Shown here in pieces: positions 25,163 through 34,151 of a DNA stretch of 64,000 nt (its first letter is position 1; each line of letters opens with the position of its first letter). Below the pieces are notes generated by a model that searched no databases, was not told the origin of the DNA, and worked only from the letters and a program-made list of their open reading frames with translations. Both the position numbers and the translations under genes were made by a program. The stretch spans positions 42,807-106,806 of the forward strand of contig NZ_JAIQZB010000016.1 of NCBI RefSeq assembly GCF_020164555.1. Reading direction: 5' to 3'. Source of the stretch: Salegentibacter lacus. Lineage in GTDB: Bacteria; Bacteroidota; Bacteroidia; Flavobacteriales; Flavobacteriaceae.

Positions 25163-26185
25163 ATGGCCTCACAAAATATTTACATATTAGGGATCGAATC
25201 TTCCTGCGACGATACGGCTGCTGCTGTACTGCATAACGGCAAAATACTGTCTAACATTGTTGCAACCCAGGAAGTTCATCAAAAATACGGTGGTGTGGTT
25301 CCAGAACTCGCTTCCAGAGCTCATCAGCAAAATATAGTTCCTGTGATCCACCAGGCCATAGCCAGGGCAAATATCGGGAAAAAAGATATATCTGCAATTG
25401 CTTTTACACGTGGTCCTGGTCTTATGGGATCTTTGCTTGTAGGCACCTCATTCGCAAAATCTTTATCACTTGGTTTAGGTATTCCGCTTATAGAAGTAAA
25501 TCATATGCAGGCGCATATTCTTGCTCATTTTATTGAAGAAGAAAACTTTAAAAAACCTACTTTTCCATTCCTGGCATTGACTATAAGTGGCGGGCATACC
25601 CAAATTGTAAAAGTTTCTAATTATTTTGAAATGGAAGTAATTGGCGAAACTACAGATGACGCCGTAGGCGAAGCTTTCGATAAAAGCGCTAAAATTTTGG
25701 GTCTACCCTATCCTGGTGGACCTTTAATCGATAAATATGCGCAGGAAGGTAATCCTAAAGCTTTTCCATTTCCGAATCCAAAAGTGCCCGATTTGAATTT
25801 TAGTTTTAGCGGTTTTAAAACTTCTGTGCTTTATTTTGTACAAAAGCAAACCAAAGAGAATCCTGATTTTGTTGCAGAAAATTTAAAGGATATTTGCGCT
25901 TCTATTCAGTTTTCTATTGTTAGGATCTTAATGGATAAGCTTAAAAAAGCCGTAAAACAAACCGGCATTAACCAAATTGCTATCGCCGGTGGGGTTTCGG
26001 CAAACAGTGGGATTAGGAACGCACTTATGGAAGCTGAAAAGAAATATGGTTGGACCTGTTTTATTCCGAAATTCGAATACACTACAGATAATGCTGCAAT
26101 GATTGCCATTGCTGGACATTATAAGTTTTTAAAAAAAGATTTTTCAGATTTTGCTATTACCGCACAGGCACGCTACAAATTTTAA
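25163..26185 (+). CDS. tsaD: tRNA N6-adenosine threonylcarbamoyltransferase
   Basis: A 340-residue ASKHA-fold enzyme that transfers threonylcarbamoyl to A37 of ANN-decoding tRNAs together with TsaB/TsaE. Motifs: GIESSCDDTAAAV at residue 10, HQKYGGVVPELASRAH, the metal-binding NHMQAHILAH near 112, ALTISGGHTQ, PGGPLIDK, and GGVSANSGIR near 275. Length matches the family. It starts a plus-strand run of six closely spaced genes (spacings of 3, 17, -1, 12 and 10 bases), largely RNA modification. Confidence 0.97.
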   Translation: MASQNIYILGIESSCDDTAAAVLHNGKILSNIVATQEVHQKYGGVVPELASRAHQQNIVPVIHQAIARANIGKKDISAIAFTRGPGLMGSLLVGTSFAKSLSLGLGIPLIEVNHMQAHILAHFIEEENFKKPTFPFLALTISGGHTQIVKVSNYFEMEVIGETTDDAVGEAFDKSAKILGLPYPGGPLIDKYAQEGNPKAFPFPNPKVPDLNFSFSGFKTSVLYFVQKQTKENPDFVAENLKDICASIQFSIVRILMDKLKKAVKQTGINQIAIAGGVSANSGIRNALMEAEKKYGWTCFIPKFEYTTDNAAMIAIAGHYKFLKKDFSDFAITAQARYKF

Positions 26186-26188
26186 CCG

Positions 26189-26899
26189 ATGCAACTTTTT
26201 TATACCCCGAATATTGAAAAAACTGATAAACAAATTGTCTTTCCCAAAGATGAAAGTCGACATATTGCGAAGGTTTTACGAAAAAATCCGGGTGATACTT
26301 TAAAAGTTACTAATGGAAAAGGTTTTCTTTTTACTGCGGAAATCATAACAGCTGACCCAAAACAATGTTTAGCTAAAATAGTTGATGTTGAGGAAGAAAA
26401 TTCGAAAAAATATCGTTTACACCTTGTGGTTGCACCCACAAAAATGAACGACAGGTACGAGTGGTTCCTGGAAAAAGCAACCGAAATTGGAATTGACGAA
26501 ATCACACCCATAATTTGCGATCATAGCGAAAGAAAAACAATAAAGCTGAATCGCTACGAAAGGGTTTTGCAAAGCGCGATGAAACAATCCCTGCATTTTA
26601 GCCTACCGATTATAAACGAAGCGATTAATTTTTCCGATTTTATAGCAGCTAATACTGAAGGACAAAAATTTATCGCTCATTGCGAGGACGGAATGGAACG
26701 CTTTTCATTGAAAAATGAAGCTAAACCAAAAGAGAATATAACTATCCTAATTGGTCCTGAAGGTGATTTTTCTCCTGAAGAAATAAAATTAGCGATGGGA
26801 AATAACTGGAAAGCTGTAAGTTTAGGCAAAAGCCGTTTACGAACAGAAACAGCAGCCTTAGTGGGCTGCCATACTGTTGCTCTTATTAATGAGGATTAA
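26189..26899 (+). CDS. rsmE: 16S rRNA (uracil1498-N3)-methyltransferase
   Basis: A 236-residue SPOUT-class methyltransferase. The N-terminal PUA-like part carries HIAKVLRKNPGD, and the knotted SAM-binding domain has LIGPEGDFSPEE (about 188) and LGKSRLRTETAAL (about 213), both diagnostic of RsmE. It modifies U1498 of 16S rRNA. It follows tsaD by three bases. Confidence 0.95.
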   Translation: MQLFYTPNIEKTDKQIVFPKDESRHIAKVLRKNPGDTLKVTNGKGFLFTAEIITADPKQCLAKIVDVEEENSKKYRLHLVVAPTKMNDRYEWFLEKATEIGIDEITPIICDHSERKTIKLNRYERVLQSAMKQSLHFSLPIINEAINFSDFIAANTEGQKFIAHCEDGMERFSLKNEAKPKENITILIGPEGDFSPEEIKLAMGNNWKAVSLGKSRLRTETAALVGCHTVALINED

Positions 26900-26916
26900 T
26901 CAATTTTTTCACCCTG

Positions 26917-27570
26917 ATGTTGCATTTAAAAAAATATTCTTTTCTATTCCTTTTTTTTGGTTTTTGCCAGTTTTTAACTGCCCAGGAGATTGCACTTTTA
27001 AAATACAACGGCGGTGGCGATTGGTATGCAAATCCCACATCGTTACCTAATCTTATAACTTTTGCAAACAATAATATAGGGACCAGTTTAAATGCCAAAC
27101 CCGTCACTGTCACCCCGGGAAATTCAGATATTTTTCAATATCCATTTGTCCATATGACGGGCCACGGGAATGTGATTTTCAACGACAAAGAAGCTGAAAA
27201 TCTTAGAAACTACTTGTTAAGCGGTGGTTTTCTTCATATAGACGATAACTACGGAATGCAGCAATATTTAGAAAAGGAATTGCAAAAGGTATTTCCGGAG
27301 AAAAAACTGGAAGAACTGCCAGCAAACCATCCTATTTTCAATACTGCTTTTAGTTTTCCTCGCGGTTTACCCAAAATTCACGAGCACGATAATAAACCGC
27401 CACAGGCTTTAGGAATTTTTGATAAAAATAGACTGGTACTTTTGTTTACCGTAGAAAGTGATCTTGGCGATGGTTGGGAAAGCCCGGAGGTTCATAACGA
27501 TCCTGAAGAAGTAAGACTAAAAGCATTACAGATGGGAGCCAATATTTTAAAATATGCATTTGAAAATTAA
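26917..27570 (+). CDS. DUF4159 domain exported protein
   Basis: A 217-residue protein with a signal peptide (FLFLFFGFCQFLTAQ) and a DUF4159 domain across most of the chain. Recognisable pieces are YNGGGDWYANPTSLPNL, FVHMTGHGNV, FLHIDDNYGM and GDGWESPEVHND. DUF4159 has a glutamine-amidotransferase-like fold and is usually described as lacking an assigned function. The embedding between two rRNA/tRNA methyltransferase genes is found in other flavobacteria; the one-base overlap with the next gene indicates coupling. I infer only a periplasmic or surface location. Confidence 0.82.
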   Translation: MLHLKKYSFLFLFFGFCQFLTAQEIALLKYNGGGDWYANPTSLPNLITFANNNIGTSLNAKPVTVTPGNSDIFQYPFVHMTGHGNVIFNDKEAENLRNYLLSGGFLHIDDNYGMQQYLEKELQKVFPEKKLEELPANHPIFNTAFSFPRGLPKIHEHDNKPPQALGIFDKNRLVLLFTVESDLGDGWESPEVHNDPEEVRLKALQMGANILKYAFEN

Positions 27571-28091
27571 TGGAACAACTCTCCCATTTTGATAAAAAAT
27601 TCAGCAAAGAAAAATTTCCGGTAATTCTTCTGTTAGACAATATTACCGGTGAAGCCAATATAGGCAGCATCTTTAGACTCGCCGATGCTTTTAATGTAGA
27701 TAAAATTGTGTTTTCAGGAGTTGAACCAAACCTTAACAGCAGAAGGCTTCAAAAAACTGCCAGAAATACACATAAAACGGTTGCACACGAATTTACCGAG
27801 GATGTGATTGCTTTTACTCAAGACTCAAAAATTAACTGCAAGGTTTATGCACTGGAAATTACTTCAGCCAGCATTCCAGTTGAACATTTTCAATATTCCG
27901 AAGAGAAAAAAGGTATCGTCTTAATTTTGGGAAATGAAGCGTCAGGAATAAATAAAGAATTATTAAAAATTTCAGATAAACATTTGCATATCAATATGTT
28001 TGGGCAAAACAGTAGTATGAACGTTGCACAGGCTGCAGGAATAGCATTATACGAAATATCAAAAACAATATTTGCTTTCGCTAAGAAATAA
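27570..28091 (+). CDS. TrmH/SpoU-family RNA 2'-O-methyltransferase
   Basis: A 173-residue SpoU-type SPOUT methyltransferase. The three family motifs are present: DNITGEANIGSIFRLADAF (motif 1, about 25), LILGNEASGINKEL (motif 2, about 112) and NMFGQNSSMNVAQAAGIALYE (motif 3, about 145; Ser-Leu/Met-Asn core). It lacks an extra N-terminal substrate-binding domain, so it is a minimal member; whether it targets tRNA or rRNA cannot be told. Its ATG overlaps the stop codon of the DUF4159 gene. Confidence 0.88.
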   Translation: MEQLSHFDKKFSKEKFPVILLLDNITGEANIGSIFRLADAFNVDKIVFSGVEPNLNSRRLQKTARNTHKTVAHEFTEDVIAFTQDSKINCKVYALEITSASIPVEHFQYSEEKKGIVLILGNEASGINKELLKISDKHLHINMFGQNSSMNVAQAAGIALYEISKTIFAFAKK

Positions 28092-28103
28092 TATATTTAC
28101 CTC

Positions 28104-29192
28104 GTGAATTCAAAATCAATTACTTTAGGGATTTTAAGGGCAACAGGAATAATGATTGGTATTATTCTATTGCTGTATTTTTTATGGGAAATCCAATCGG
28201 TATTGGTTTATATAGCTATCGCCGCTGTAATTTCCCTGGTTGGGCGGCCTGTGGTTATCTTTTTAAGACAGCGGTTAAAAATACCCAATCAGCTTTCAGT
28301 AATTATAGTGCTTATTCTTGTTCTCGCTATATTCGCGGGCATCATCCTTGTTTTCGTACCTATTGTGATTGAGCAAAGTCAATATCTAAGTCGAATAGAC
28401 ATGGAAGCTTTTAGAAGCGACGTTTATGAGCTAAATAATCAGATAAATAATTATTTAGGTGTAGAAGAGATTAATTTAATTGAAGGCTTAAAACAAAGTG
28501 AATTTATAAGAAATTTTGATATTGGTGCGGTACCAAGGTTGCTGAACAATCTTTTTAGTATTTTAGGCGCCACTTTAATCGCTATTTTTTCTATACTTTT
28601 TATTTCATTTTTCTTGCTAAAAGACAGTAAATTAATGTTGAATAGTATCCTGGTTTTTGCCAACCAGGGAGACGAGAAGAAGTTTCAGCGAGTATTTAAT
28701 AAAATTAAAATATTATTATCTCGTTATTTTGTGGGGCTAACGCTACAAATCACTGTTTTATTTGTGCTTTACGCTATTTTACTAAGTGTTTTTGAAATAA
28801 ACAATCCTATCGCGATTGCCTTTATTTGTGCTTTTCTGAATCTCGTACCCTATTTAGGGCCTCTTTTTGCCGGGATTTTAATGGCGCTTTTCGTAATTTC
28901 CAGTAATCTTGGAGCCGATTTCCAGTTGATTATTTTGCCTAAATTGGGTTATATTATGCTTGGCTATGCTATTTGCCAACTTATAGATAATATGATTTCT
29001 CAACCTATGATTTTTGGTGCGAGCGTGAGATCACATCCTTTAGAAATTTTCCTTATTATTCTTATTGCCGGTATTATGTTTGGCATTACAGGGATGGTTG
29101 TCGCTGTTCCTTTCTATACAGCTCTAAAAGTAATCGCCAAAGAATCTTTAAGTGAATACAAGATCGTAAAACGACTTACCCGAGACCTTTAA
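28104..29192 (+). CDS. AI-2E family (PerM/YdgG-like) transporter
   Basis: A 362-residue inner-membrane protein beginning with a GTG. It has paired helices at the N-terminus (IMIGIILLLYFLWEI, VLVYIAIAAVISLVG), a soluble helical stretch at about 85-150, and further helices near the C-terminus including FICAFLNLVPYLGPLFAGI, the conserved LNLVPYLGP block of the AI-2E exporter family. Substrates in this family differ (autoinducer-2, ions, envelope functions) and cannot be assigned here. Same operon-like run as tsaD. Confidence 0.88.
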   Translation: MNSKSITLGILRATGIMIGIILLLYFLWEIQSVLVYIAIAAVISLVGRPVVIFLRQRLKIPNQLSVIIVLILVLAIFAGIILVFVPIVIEQSQYLSRIDMEAFRSDVYELNNQINNYLGVEEINLIEGLKQSEFIRNFDIGAVPRLLNNLFSILGATLIAIFSILFISFFLLKDSKLMLNSILVFANQGDEKKFQRVFNKIKILLSRYFVGLTLQITVLFVLYAILLSVFEINNPIAIAFICAFLNLVPYLGPLFAGILMALFVISSNLGADFQLIILPKLGYIMLGYAICQLIDNMISQPMIFGASVRSHPLEIFLIILIAGIMFGITGMVVAVPFYTALKVIAKESLSEYKIVKRLTRDL

Positions 29193-29202
29193 ACTCTGCA
29201 TT

Positions 29203-30381
29203 TTGAATAAAGCGCTATTAAATGAAGAGGTTGAGGAGTTCTTAAGGAAAAACCTGAATACAACTCCAGCTGAATTAGCGCTGCGCCGAAGTCCATTTCC
29301 TGATATTTCCTCTTCAGAATTGGCACAACAGTTAACCGGATTGCAAAAGGCTGAAAAGAAATTACCAACCTGGTTTAAGCAAGCCCGAATTTACTATCCG
29401 GAAAAGCTGAATTTAGAGCAAACTTCCTCTGAAACTACGGCGAAATACAAAGCTTCACTGCTTAAAGGCGATACACTAATCGATTTAACCGGAGGTATGG
29501 GAGTAGACGATTACTATTTTGCTGAAAATTTTAAAGAAGTCATTCATTGCGAGCTGAATCGCGAATTATCTGAAATTGCAGCACATAATTTCAAACAATT
29601 AGGGCGAAAAAATATTTTTTTTAGAAATGAAGATAGCATTGCGGTTTTAAAAGATTCTGATCAAAGCTTCGATTCTATATATGTAGATCCCGCTCGTCGG
29701 GACGATGCGGGAGGAAAAGTCTTTAAGCTAGCAGATTGCTTACCGAATGTCCCGGAAAATATTGATTTGTTATTTAGTAAAAGTGCTGCGATTCTCATTA
29801 AAACCTCTCCTCTGCTCGATCTACAGGCTGGAATTTCAGAATTAAAATTCGTAGCTGAAATTCATATCATTGCCGTTAATAATGAAGTAAAAGAATTACT
29901 GTGGATGCTAAAAAAAGATGATACTTCAGCAACTAAAATAAAAACGAGGAATTTTACTAAAACCGGCCTTGAAGAATTTGAAGGAATTTTTAAAAAAACT
30001 GCTTCTGAAATAAACTATTCCCTACCTAAAAATTTCATTTACGAGCCCAATGCAGCCATAATGAAAAGCGGACTTTTCGAAGAAGTTACGCATCAAACGC
30101 AAACTTCAAAACTACATCCCAATTCTCATTTATATACTTCAGAAATGGAAATTAATTTTCCCGGTAGAAAATTTAAACTAAATGATATTCAAGAATATAA
30201 ACCTGGTATATTAAAGAAAAAGTTTAAGGGAATAAAAGGTAATATTACGGTTAGGAACTTTCCTGAAAGTGTAGAAATTTTAAGAAAAAAGCTAAAAATA
30301 AAAGATGGTGGCAAAAACTATTTATTCTTTACCACCAATACTAAAAACGAAAAAATCGTACTATTTTGTGAAAAATGCTAA
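29203..30381 (+). CDS. Class I SAM-dependent methyltransferase with THUMP-like domain
   Basis: A 392-residue protein. The N-terminal region (to about 90) contains ALRRSPFPDISSSELAQQL, typical of the PG_1098-type ferredoxin-like domain. A Rossmann methyltransferase core follows: DLTGGMGVDDYYFA (motif I, about 97), the acidic residue in VIHCELNREL, and a YVDPARRDDAGGK block (about 163), a DPAR version of the DPPY catalytic motif. A THUMP-like C-terminal part ends in FFTTNTKNEK. The likely substrate is RNA. The start is a TTG 10 bases after the transporter stop. Four bases overlap the convergent thioesterase gene. Confidence 0.82.
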   Translation: MNKALLNEEVEEFLRKNLNTTPAELALRRSPFPDISSSELAQQLTGLQKAEKKLPTWFKQARIYYPEKLNLEQTSSETTAKYKASLLKGDTLIDLTGGMGVDDYYFAENFKEVIHCELNRELSEIAAHNFKQLGRKNIFFRNEDSIAVLKDSDQSFDSIYVDPARRDDAGGKVFKLADCLPNVPENIDLLFSKSAAILIKTSPLLDLQAGISELKFVAEIHIIAVNNEVKELLWMLKKDDTSATKIKTRNFTKTGLEEFEGIFKKTASEINYSLPKNFIYEPNAAIMKSGLFEEVTHQTQTSKLHPNSHLYTSEMEINFPGRKFKLNDIQEYKPGILKKKFKGIKGNITVRNFPESVEILRKKLKIKDGGKNYLFFTTNTKNEKIVLFCEKC

Positions 30382-30773
30382 GCGCGCTCTTGCAACCTAT
30401 CTTTCACAAATTCTACCTTAGTTTTCCCGTGCGGTGTTGGTTTACCATTTTCATCTAAAGTCACCATAATCACTTTATCTATAGTAATAATAGTATGCCG
30501 TGTCATTTTATTTCTAACCTCACATTTTAAAGTTAGTGAGGTAGTACCAAATTTTAGTACTTCAATTCCAATTTCAACAATATCGCCCTGTCTCGCAGAA
30601 TGCTGAAAATTGATCTCACTCATATATTTAGTGACACACTTTGAATTTTCCAGCTGAATAATGCTATACAAAGCACATTCTTCGTCTATCCAGGCCAATA
30701 AATTCCCTCCAAACAAAGTTCCATTTGGGTTTAGGTCTTCAGGTTTAATCCATTTTCTGGTATGAAATCTCAT
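30378..30773 (-). CDS. Acyl-CoA thioesterase, hotdog fold (YciA/BACH-like)
   Basis: A 131-residue hotdog-fold enzyme. The catalytic segment NPNGTLFGGNLLAWIDEECA contains the GG-x-L and Asp/Glu residues of the YciA/BACH thioesterases, and NFQHSARQGDIVEIG matches the second conserved block. It should hydrolyse acyl-CoA esters in the cytoplasm, probably as a hexamer or trimer of dimers. It is a single gene with a downstream convergent neighbour. Confidence 0.87.
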   Translation of the reverse strand: MRFHTRKWIKPEDLNPNGTLFGGNLLAWIDEECALYSIIQLENSKCVTKYMSEINFQHSARQGDIVEIGIEVLKFGTTSLTLKCEVRNKMTRHTIITIDKVIMVTLDENGKPTPHGKTKVEFVKDRLQERA

Positions 30774-30807
30774 ATTTTTATTTTAAAAATAACCATAAAT
30801 TACGGGC

Positions 30808-30834
30808 TGGTAAAAGCTTTTCAAAGTTTTACCA
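30808..30834. repeat. 8-bp perfect inverted repeat between thioesterase and Nudix genes
   Basis: TGGTAAAA and TTTTACCA flank an 11-base loop in the 124-base gap. The stem could be a weak terminator for the unit ending at 30898 or an operator for the thioesterase; nothing decides between them. Confidence 0.35.
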
Positions 30835-30897
30835 ACTCCTTAAAATTAATCAGATTATTTTAGATTTTAATAAAAAAGGACTAAGGAATTTTTAATC

Positions 30898-31311
30898 CTA
30901 TAAATAATTTTTAGCAGCTTCAATGATTTCAGCGTGATCAAAAGCCAATTCTGGTAAATCCTCAATACTAACCCATTGAGCTTCTGCAGCGTCATCAGCA
31001 GCTTTTAATTTTTCCTCATTAAATATTCTGCTTACAAAGGCTATAGATATCGTTCTTCCCCTGGGATCACGACCGGGAGCTCCAAACGCCCTTACCTGCT
31101 CCATAGTTTCTACTGCAACGCCCGTTTCTTCTTTCAATTCGCGTTTGGCAGCGGTTACCAAATTTTCTGTTTCTGAAATAAAGCCACCTGGTAATGCCCA
31201 TTTGCCTCCAAACGGATCGTTTTTTCTTTTTATAAGCAAGACTTTAAATTCATTATTTGCATTGCAAAACACTACACTATCTACGGTTACTGCTACTTCT
31301 TGTTGTTTCAT
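30898..31311 (-). CDS. Nudix hydrolase
   Basis: A 137-residue Nudix protein with the box GGFISETENLVTAAKRELKE ET-type spacing (Gx5Ex7REUxEExGU, about 40-62) and a preceding KWALP strand. The N-terminal VAVTVDSVVFCN and FKVLLIKRKNDPFGGKWALP resemble the NUDIX domain of the NrtR/ADP-ribose pyrophosphatase group, but no C-terminal winged-helix is present, so it is an enzyme rather than an NrtR regulator. The substrate may be ADP-ribose or an oxidised nucleotide. It is one base from the DUF72 gene upstream. Confidence 0.9.
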   Translation of the reverse strand: MKQQEVAVTVDSVVFCNANNEFKVLLIKRKNDPFGGKWALPGGFISETENLVTAAKRELKEETGVAVETMEQVRAFGAPGRDPRGRTISIAFVSRIFNEEKLKAADDAAEAQWVSIEDLPELAFDHAEIIEAAKNYL

Positions 31312-31312
31312 T

Positions 31313-32188
31313 TTAATTTAAGGTTTTAGGTATTTTTATATCTGTTTTAAATCTTTTGTTGAATTTCTCTATAAAGTATGCCGAAAGTAATGGAGATGCT
31401 TCCTCTACATTTTGATGCACAAAAAAGTAAACATTCTCCAGGCCTTCTTTATGCCATTCCTCCAGCCTATCCAACCAATCGTCTAATCTTGTATAATCTG
31501 AGCTATGATTGGCTCCGTTGTATCTTATAAATGCAGTGGTATTGCTTAATCGCATATGAATTAGATCGCGTCTTCCAGCGGTATCGGTAATTACGTGCGC
31601 TACATTTCTTTTTTTAAGGAACTCATAAAGTTCGTTGGCTGCTTTTTCATCTGCATACCACTCTTTGTGTCTCAATTCTGCTGAAAGCGGAATTTCCTTT
31701 GGCCAATGGGTAAAAAAATTGTTCAACCTGTCAATAAACTTTGGCGCAAAGTTTCCTGGCATTTGCAGAAAAACCATTCCCAATTTCTCCTTTAACTGAA
31801 ACAGATTTTTTACAAAATCATCGGTCAGCTCTTCGGTTTCGTTGAGTCGTTTTAAATGGCTTATAAGCCTTGGGACTTTCGGGAAAAACTTAAAATCATC
31901 ATCGGCTTTTCCATACCATTTTTCAAACTGCTCTTCAGGATACATTCTATAGAAAGAACCATTGAATTCTATACTATTAAACTGCGAAGAGTAGTAAACA
32001 AGCTCATCTTTCGTCCCCCTTGGGTAAAAATTCTTTAGGTCCTTCCTACCCCATTTCGCACAGCCTATACGAACATCTTTAAATTCACCTCTATTTTCAT
32101 TCTTGTTTAGAATTTTAATGGTGTCAGGATGAGTTTCAGGCAGTGTATAATCAATATCCTCGGGGTTTTCTACTTTTCCAAAGTCCAT
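31313..32188 (-). CDS. DUF72 family protein (YecE-like TIM barrel)
   Basis: A 291-residue soluble protein with the DUF72 hallmarks: VRIGCAKWGRKDLKNFYP, YSSQFNSIEFNGSFYRM (the 'E-N/F-T/S-Y' strand), FKFFPKVPRLISHLKRL and LPG-like MPGNFAPKF. DUF72 proteins are TIM barrels without an agreed reaction. It lies between an aldehyde dehydrogenase (9 bases) and a Nudix hydrolase (1 base), so the three are probably co-transcribed. Confidence 0.88.
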   Translation of the reverse strand: MDFGKVENPEDIDYTLPETHPDTIKILNKNENRGEFKDVRIGCAKWGRKDLKNFYPRGTKDELVYYSSQFNSIEFNGSFYRMYPEEQFEKWYGKADDDFKFFPKVPRLISHLKRLNETEELTDDFVKNLFQLKEKLGMVFLQMPGNFAPKFIDRLNNFFTHWPKEIPLSAELRHKEWYADEKAANELYEFLKKRNVAHVITDTAGRRDLIHMRLSNTTAFIRYNGANHSSDYTRLDDWLDRLEEWHKEGLENVYFFVHQNVEEASPLLSAYFIEKFNKRFKTDIKIPKTLN

Positions 32189-32197
32189 AGTTTCCGA

Positions 32198-33556
32198 CTA
32201 ATATTTGTTAAAGTAAACGGTTTTTCTATTGGTAAATTCCTGAATTCCGTGATGAGATAATTCCCTTCCGTATCCTGAAATTTTGGTTCCGCCAAATGGT
32301 AACCTAGGATCGCTTTTCACAAGCTCGTTTACAAACACAGCCCCATCTTCAAATCGTGGAACTATTTTAAGCGCGAAATCTTCGTCTTCGGTAAAAATGG
32401 AAACTCCAAGACCAAAACTTGAGGAATTAACCAGGTCTATCGCTTCTTCTTCATCTTTAAATTCAGTTACGGAAATCGCCGGACCAAAGGTTTCCTCATC
32501 AAAAACAGGCATTCCTTCTTTTGCGCCGGTAATTATTGTTGGTTCAAAGTAAGTACCGTCTCTTTTTCCGCCTAAAACAATCTTAGCACCCTTTTTTACC
32601 GAATCTTTAACCTGGTCTTCTAAATCTTCTGCCAAACTTTCCTTAGCCATTACACCTATAAAAGTATCTTCATCCATTGGGTCGCCACTTTTCAGTTCGC
32701 GCACCTGGCGGGTAAATTCTTCTAAGAAATCTTCAGCTATATCTTTTTGCAGCAGCAAACGTTTCCCGGCAATGCAACTTTGTCCCGTATTTTGAAAACG
32801 GGCCTGTACGCAGGTTTTTACGCTTTCAGCAAGGTTGGCATCTTTAAAAACCACCAGCGCATTGCTGCCCCCAAGTTCTAAAACCGATTTCTTGATCTCT
32901 TCTCCGGCAATAGAAGCTACACTGCTGCCTGCTCTTTCGCTACCGGTTAAAGTCACGGCTTTTACTTTTTTATTTCGAATTATACTTTCTACTTTCTTGC
33001 TACCTATCACAAGATTTTGAAAACAATCGTCTGGGAAACCTGCCTTTTCGAATACTTTCTGAATATTATTAGCAGAAAGCATTACGTTACTGGCGTGTTT
33101 TAAAATACCGATATTTCCCGCCATGAGCGCGGGAGCGGCAAACCTGAATACCTGCCAGAAAGGATAATTCCACGGCATTACGGCCAATACTACTCCTAAC
33201 GGCTCATAAGCAACATAGGAGCTTTTCGCATCGGTTTTTATCTTTTCATCTTTTAATTGAGATTCAGCGTTTTCAGCATAATATTCGCAAACCCAGGCAC
33301 ATTTCTCAACTTCAGCGATGGCCTGGGAAATTGGTTTTCCCATTTCTTTGGTAATCGCTTCAGCGTATTCCCGGGAATTGTCTTTAAGTTCTTTTGCGGC
33401 TTTCATCATTAAATTACTTCGCTCTGCAAAAGAAGTTTCCCGCCAGGACTTGAACCTGGAATGAGCTCTTTTTATACATTTTTCAACTTCGGTATCAGTT
33501 AATTCGTGGTGGCTGGTGATTTCTTCTCCGGTATATGGATTTCTTGAAACTATCAT
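32198..33556 (-). CDS. NAD(P)-dependent succinate-semialdehyde dehydrogenase-like aldehyde dehydrogenase
   Basis: A 452-residue aldehyde dehydrogenase. The catalytic Glu is in LELGGSNALVV (about 230) and the nucleophilic Cys in FQNTGQSCIAGKR (about 265); PWNYPFWQVFRFAAPALMAG is the NAD(P)-binding N-terminal block. Length and the GQSC variant fit the short-chain succinate-semialdehyde group (GabD/Sad-like). The true aldehyde is uncertain. It is the first gene of a unit with DUF72 and Nudix genes. Confidence 0.88.
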   Translation of the reverse strand: MIVSRNPYTGEEITSHHELTDTEVEKCIKRAHSRFKSWRETSFAERSNLMMKAAKELKDNSREYAEAITKEMGKPISQAIAEVEKCAWVCEYYAENAESQLKDEKIKTDAKSSYVAYEPLGVVLAVMPWNYPFWQVFRFAAPALMAGNIGILKHASNVMLSANNIQKVFEKAGFPDDCFQNLVIGSKKVESIIRNKKVKAVTLTGSERAGSSVASIAGEEIKKSVLELGGSNALVVFKDANLAESVKTCVQARFQNTGQSCIAGKRLLLQKDIAEDFLEEFTRQVRELKSGDPMDEDTFIGVMAKESLAEDLEDQVKDSVKKGAKIVLGGKRDGTYFEPTIITGAKEGMPVFDEETFGPAISVTEFKDEEEAIDLVNSSSFGLGVSIFTEDEDFALKIVPRFEDGAVFVNELVKSDPRLPFGGTKISGYGRELSHHGIQEFTNRKTVYFNKY

Positions 33557-33743
33557 TGTTTGATTAAAGTTTTTAAATTTTGGTTGATTTAGGCTTCCAA
33601 CTAAAGATAAAAAGAAGAATAGGCTTAGACAGGGCGATTAAGACGATTTTAACGTGCAGAATGTTTATAAGTAGTTTACAAGTCTTTAAACAGGCTCGAA
33701 TTTTGAGGTTTAAAGTTTATTAAATTTAAGAAAACTAGTTCTT

Positions 33744-34151
33744 ATGATACCACGTGACCTTCAATTAGTAGCACTTAGGCCAGAAATTCCTTCGGCCAGA
33801 GTTTCAGAAAACATGAGTTTAGACGAACAATTTCAGAACAAAACTTTACGGCCTATCGCCAAACTTCAGGATGAACTCCTGCTGGAAGTTTTTAGAAATT
33901 ACACTAAAAAGCACAAGAACAAATTCTATGAATTAAAACTTGAAAAGCGCTTTATCTACATTGAAAATGCTATCCAAAAGGATATAAAATTTAGAAATAG
34001 CTTAAAGGGAATAATAATAGGACAATTCACTTTAAAAGAATATGCTACTTATATCGAGAATTCTTCGGCCTTGAATAAGCGAATGATGAATATTGTTAAA
34101 GAGCGCTTACAGAGTAATATTCAACTTTTAGAAGAGGAAGTAGCGTACTAG
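33744..34151 (+). CDS. Conserved flavobacterial protein of unknown function (135 aa)
   Basis: A 135-residue, highly helical soluble protein starting MIPRDLQLVALRPEIPSA. Conserved-looking blocks are MSLDEQFQNKTLRPIAKLQ and YIENAIQKDIKFRNSLKG, then a C-terminal helix with many Lys/Glu. Relatives carry the label 'glyoxalase' in flavobacterial annotations, but no vicinal-oxygen-chelate metal residues are apparent, so I do not use it. Its end overlaps the convergent DUF3307 gene by 24 bases. Confidence 0.72.
   Translation: MIPRDLQLVALRPEIPSARVSENMSLDEQFQNKTLRPIAKLQDELLLEVFRNYTKKHKNKFYELKLEKRFIYIENAIQKDIKFRNSLKGIIIGQFTLKEYATYIENSSALNKRMMNIVKERLQSNIQLLEEEVAY

Noticed and set aside
30898..31311. NrtR-type Nudix regulator
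   Set aside because: The C-terminal winged-helix domain is missing, so only an enzymatic Nudix domain remains.
33744..34151. Glyoxalase label for the 135-aa protein
   Set aside because: No metal-ligand pattern or repeat of the vicinal oxygen chelate fold can be seen; the protein is largely helical.
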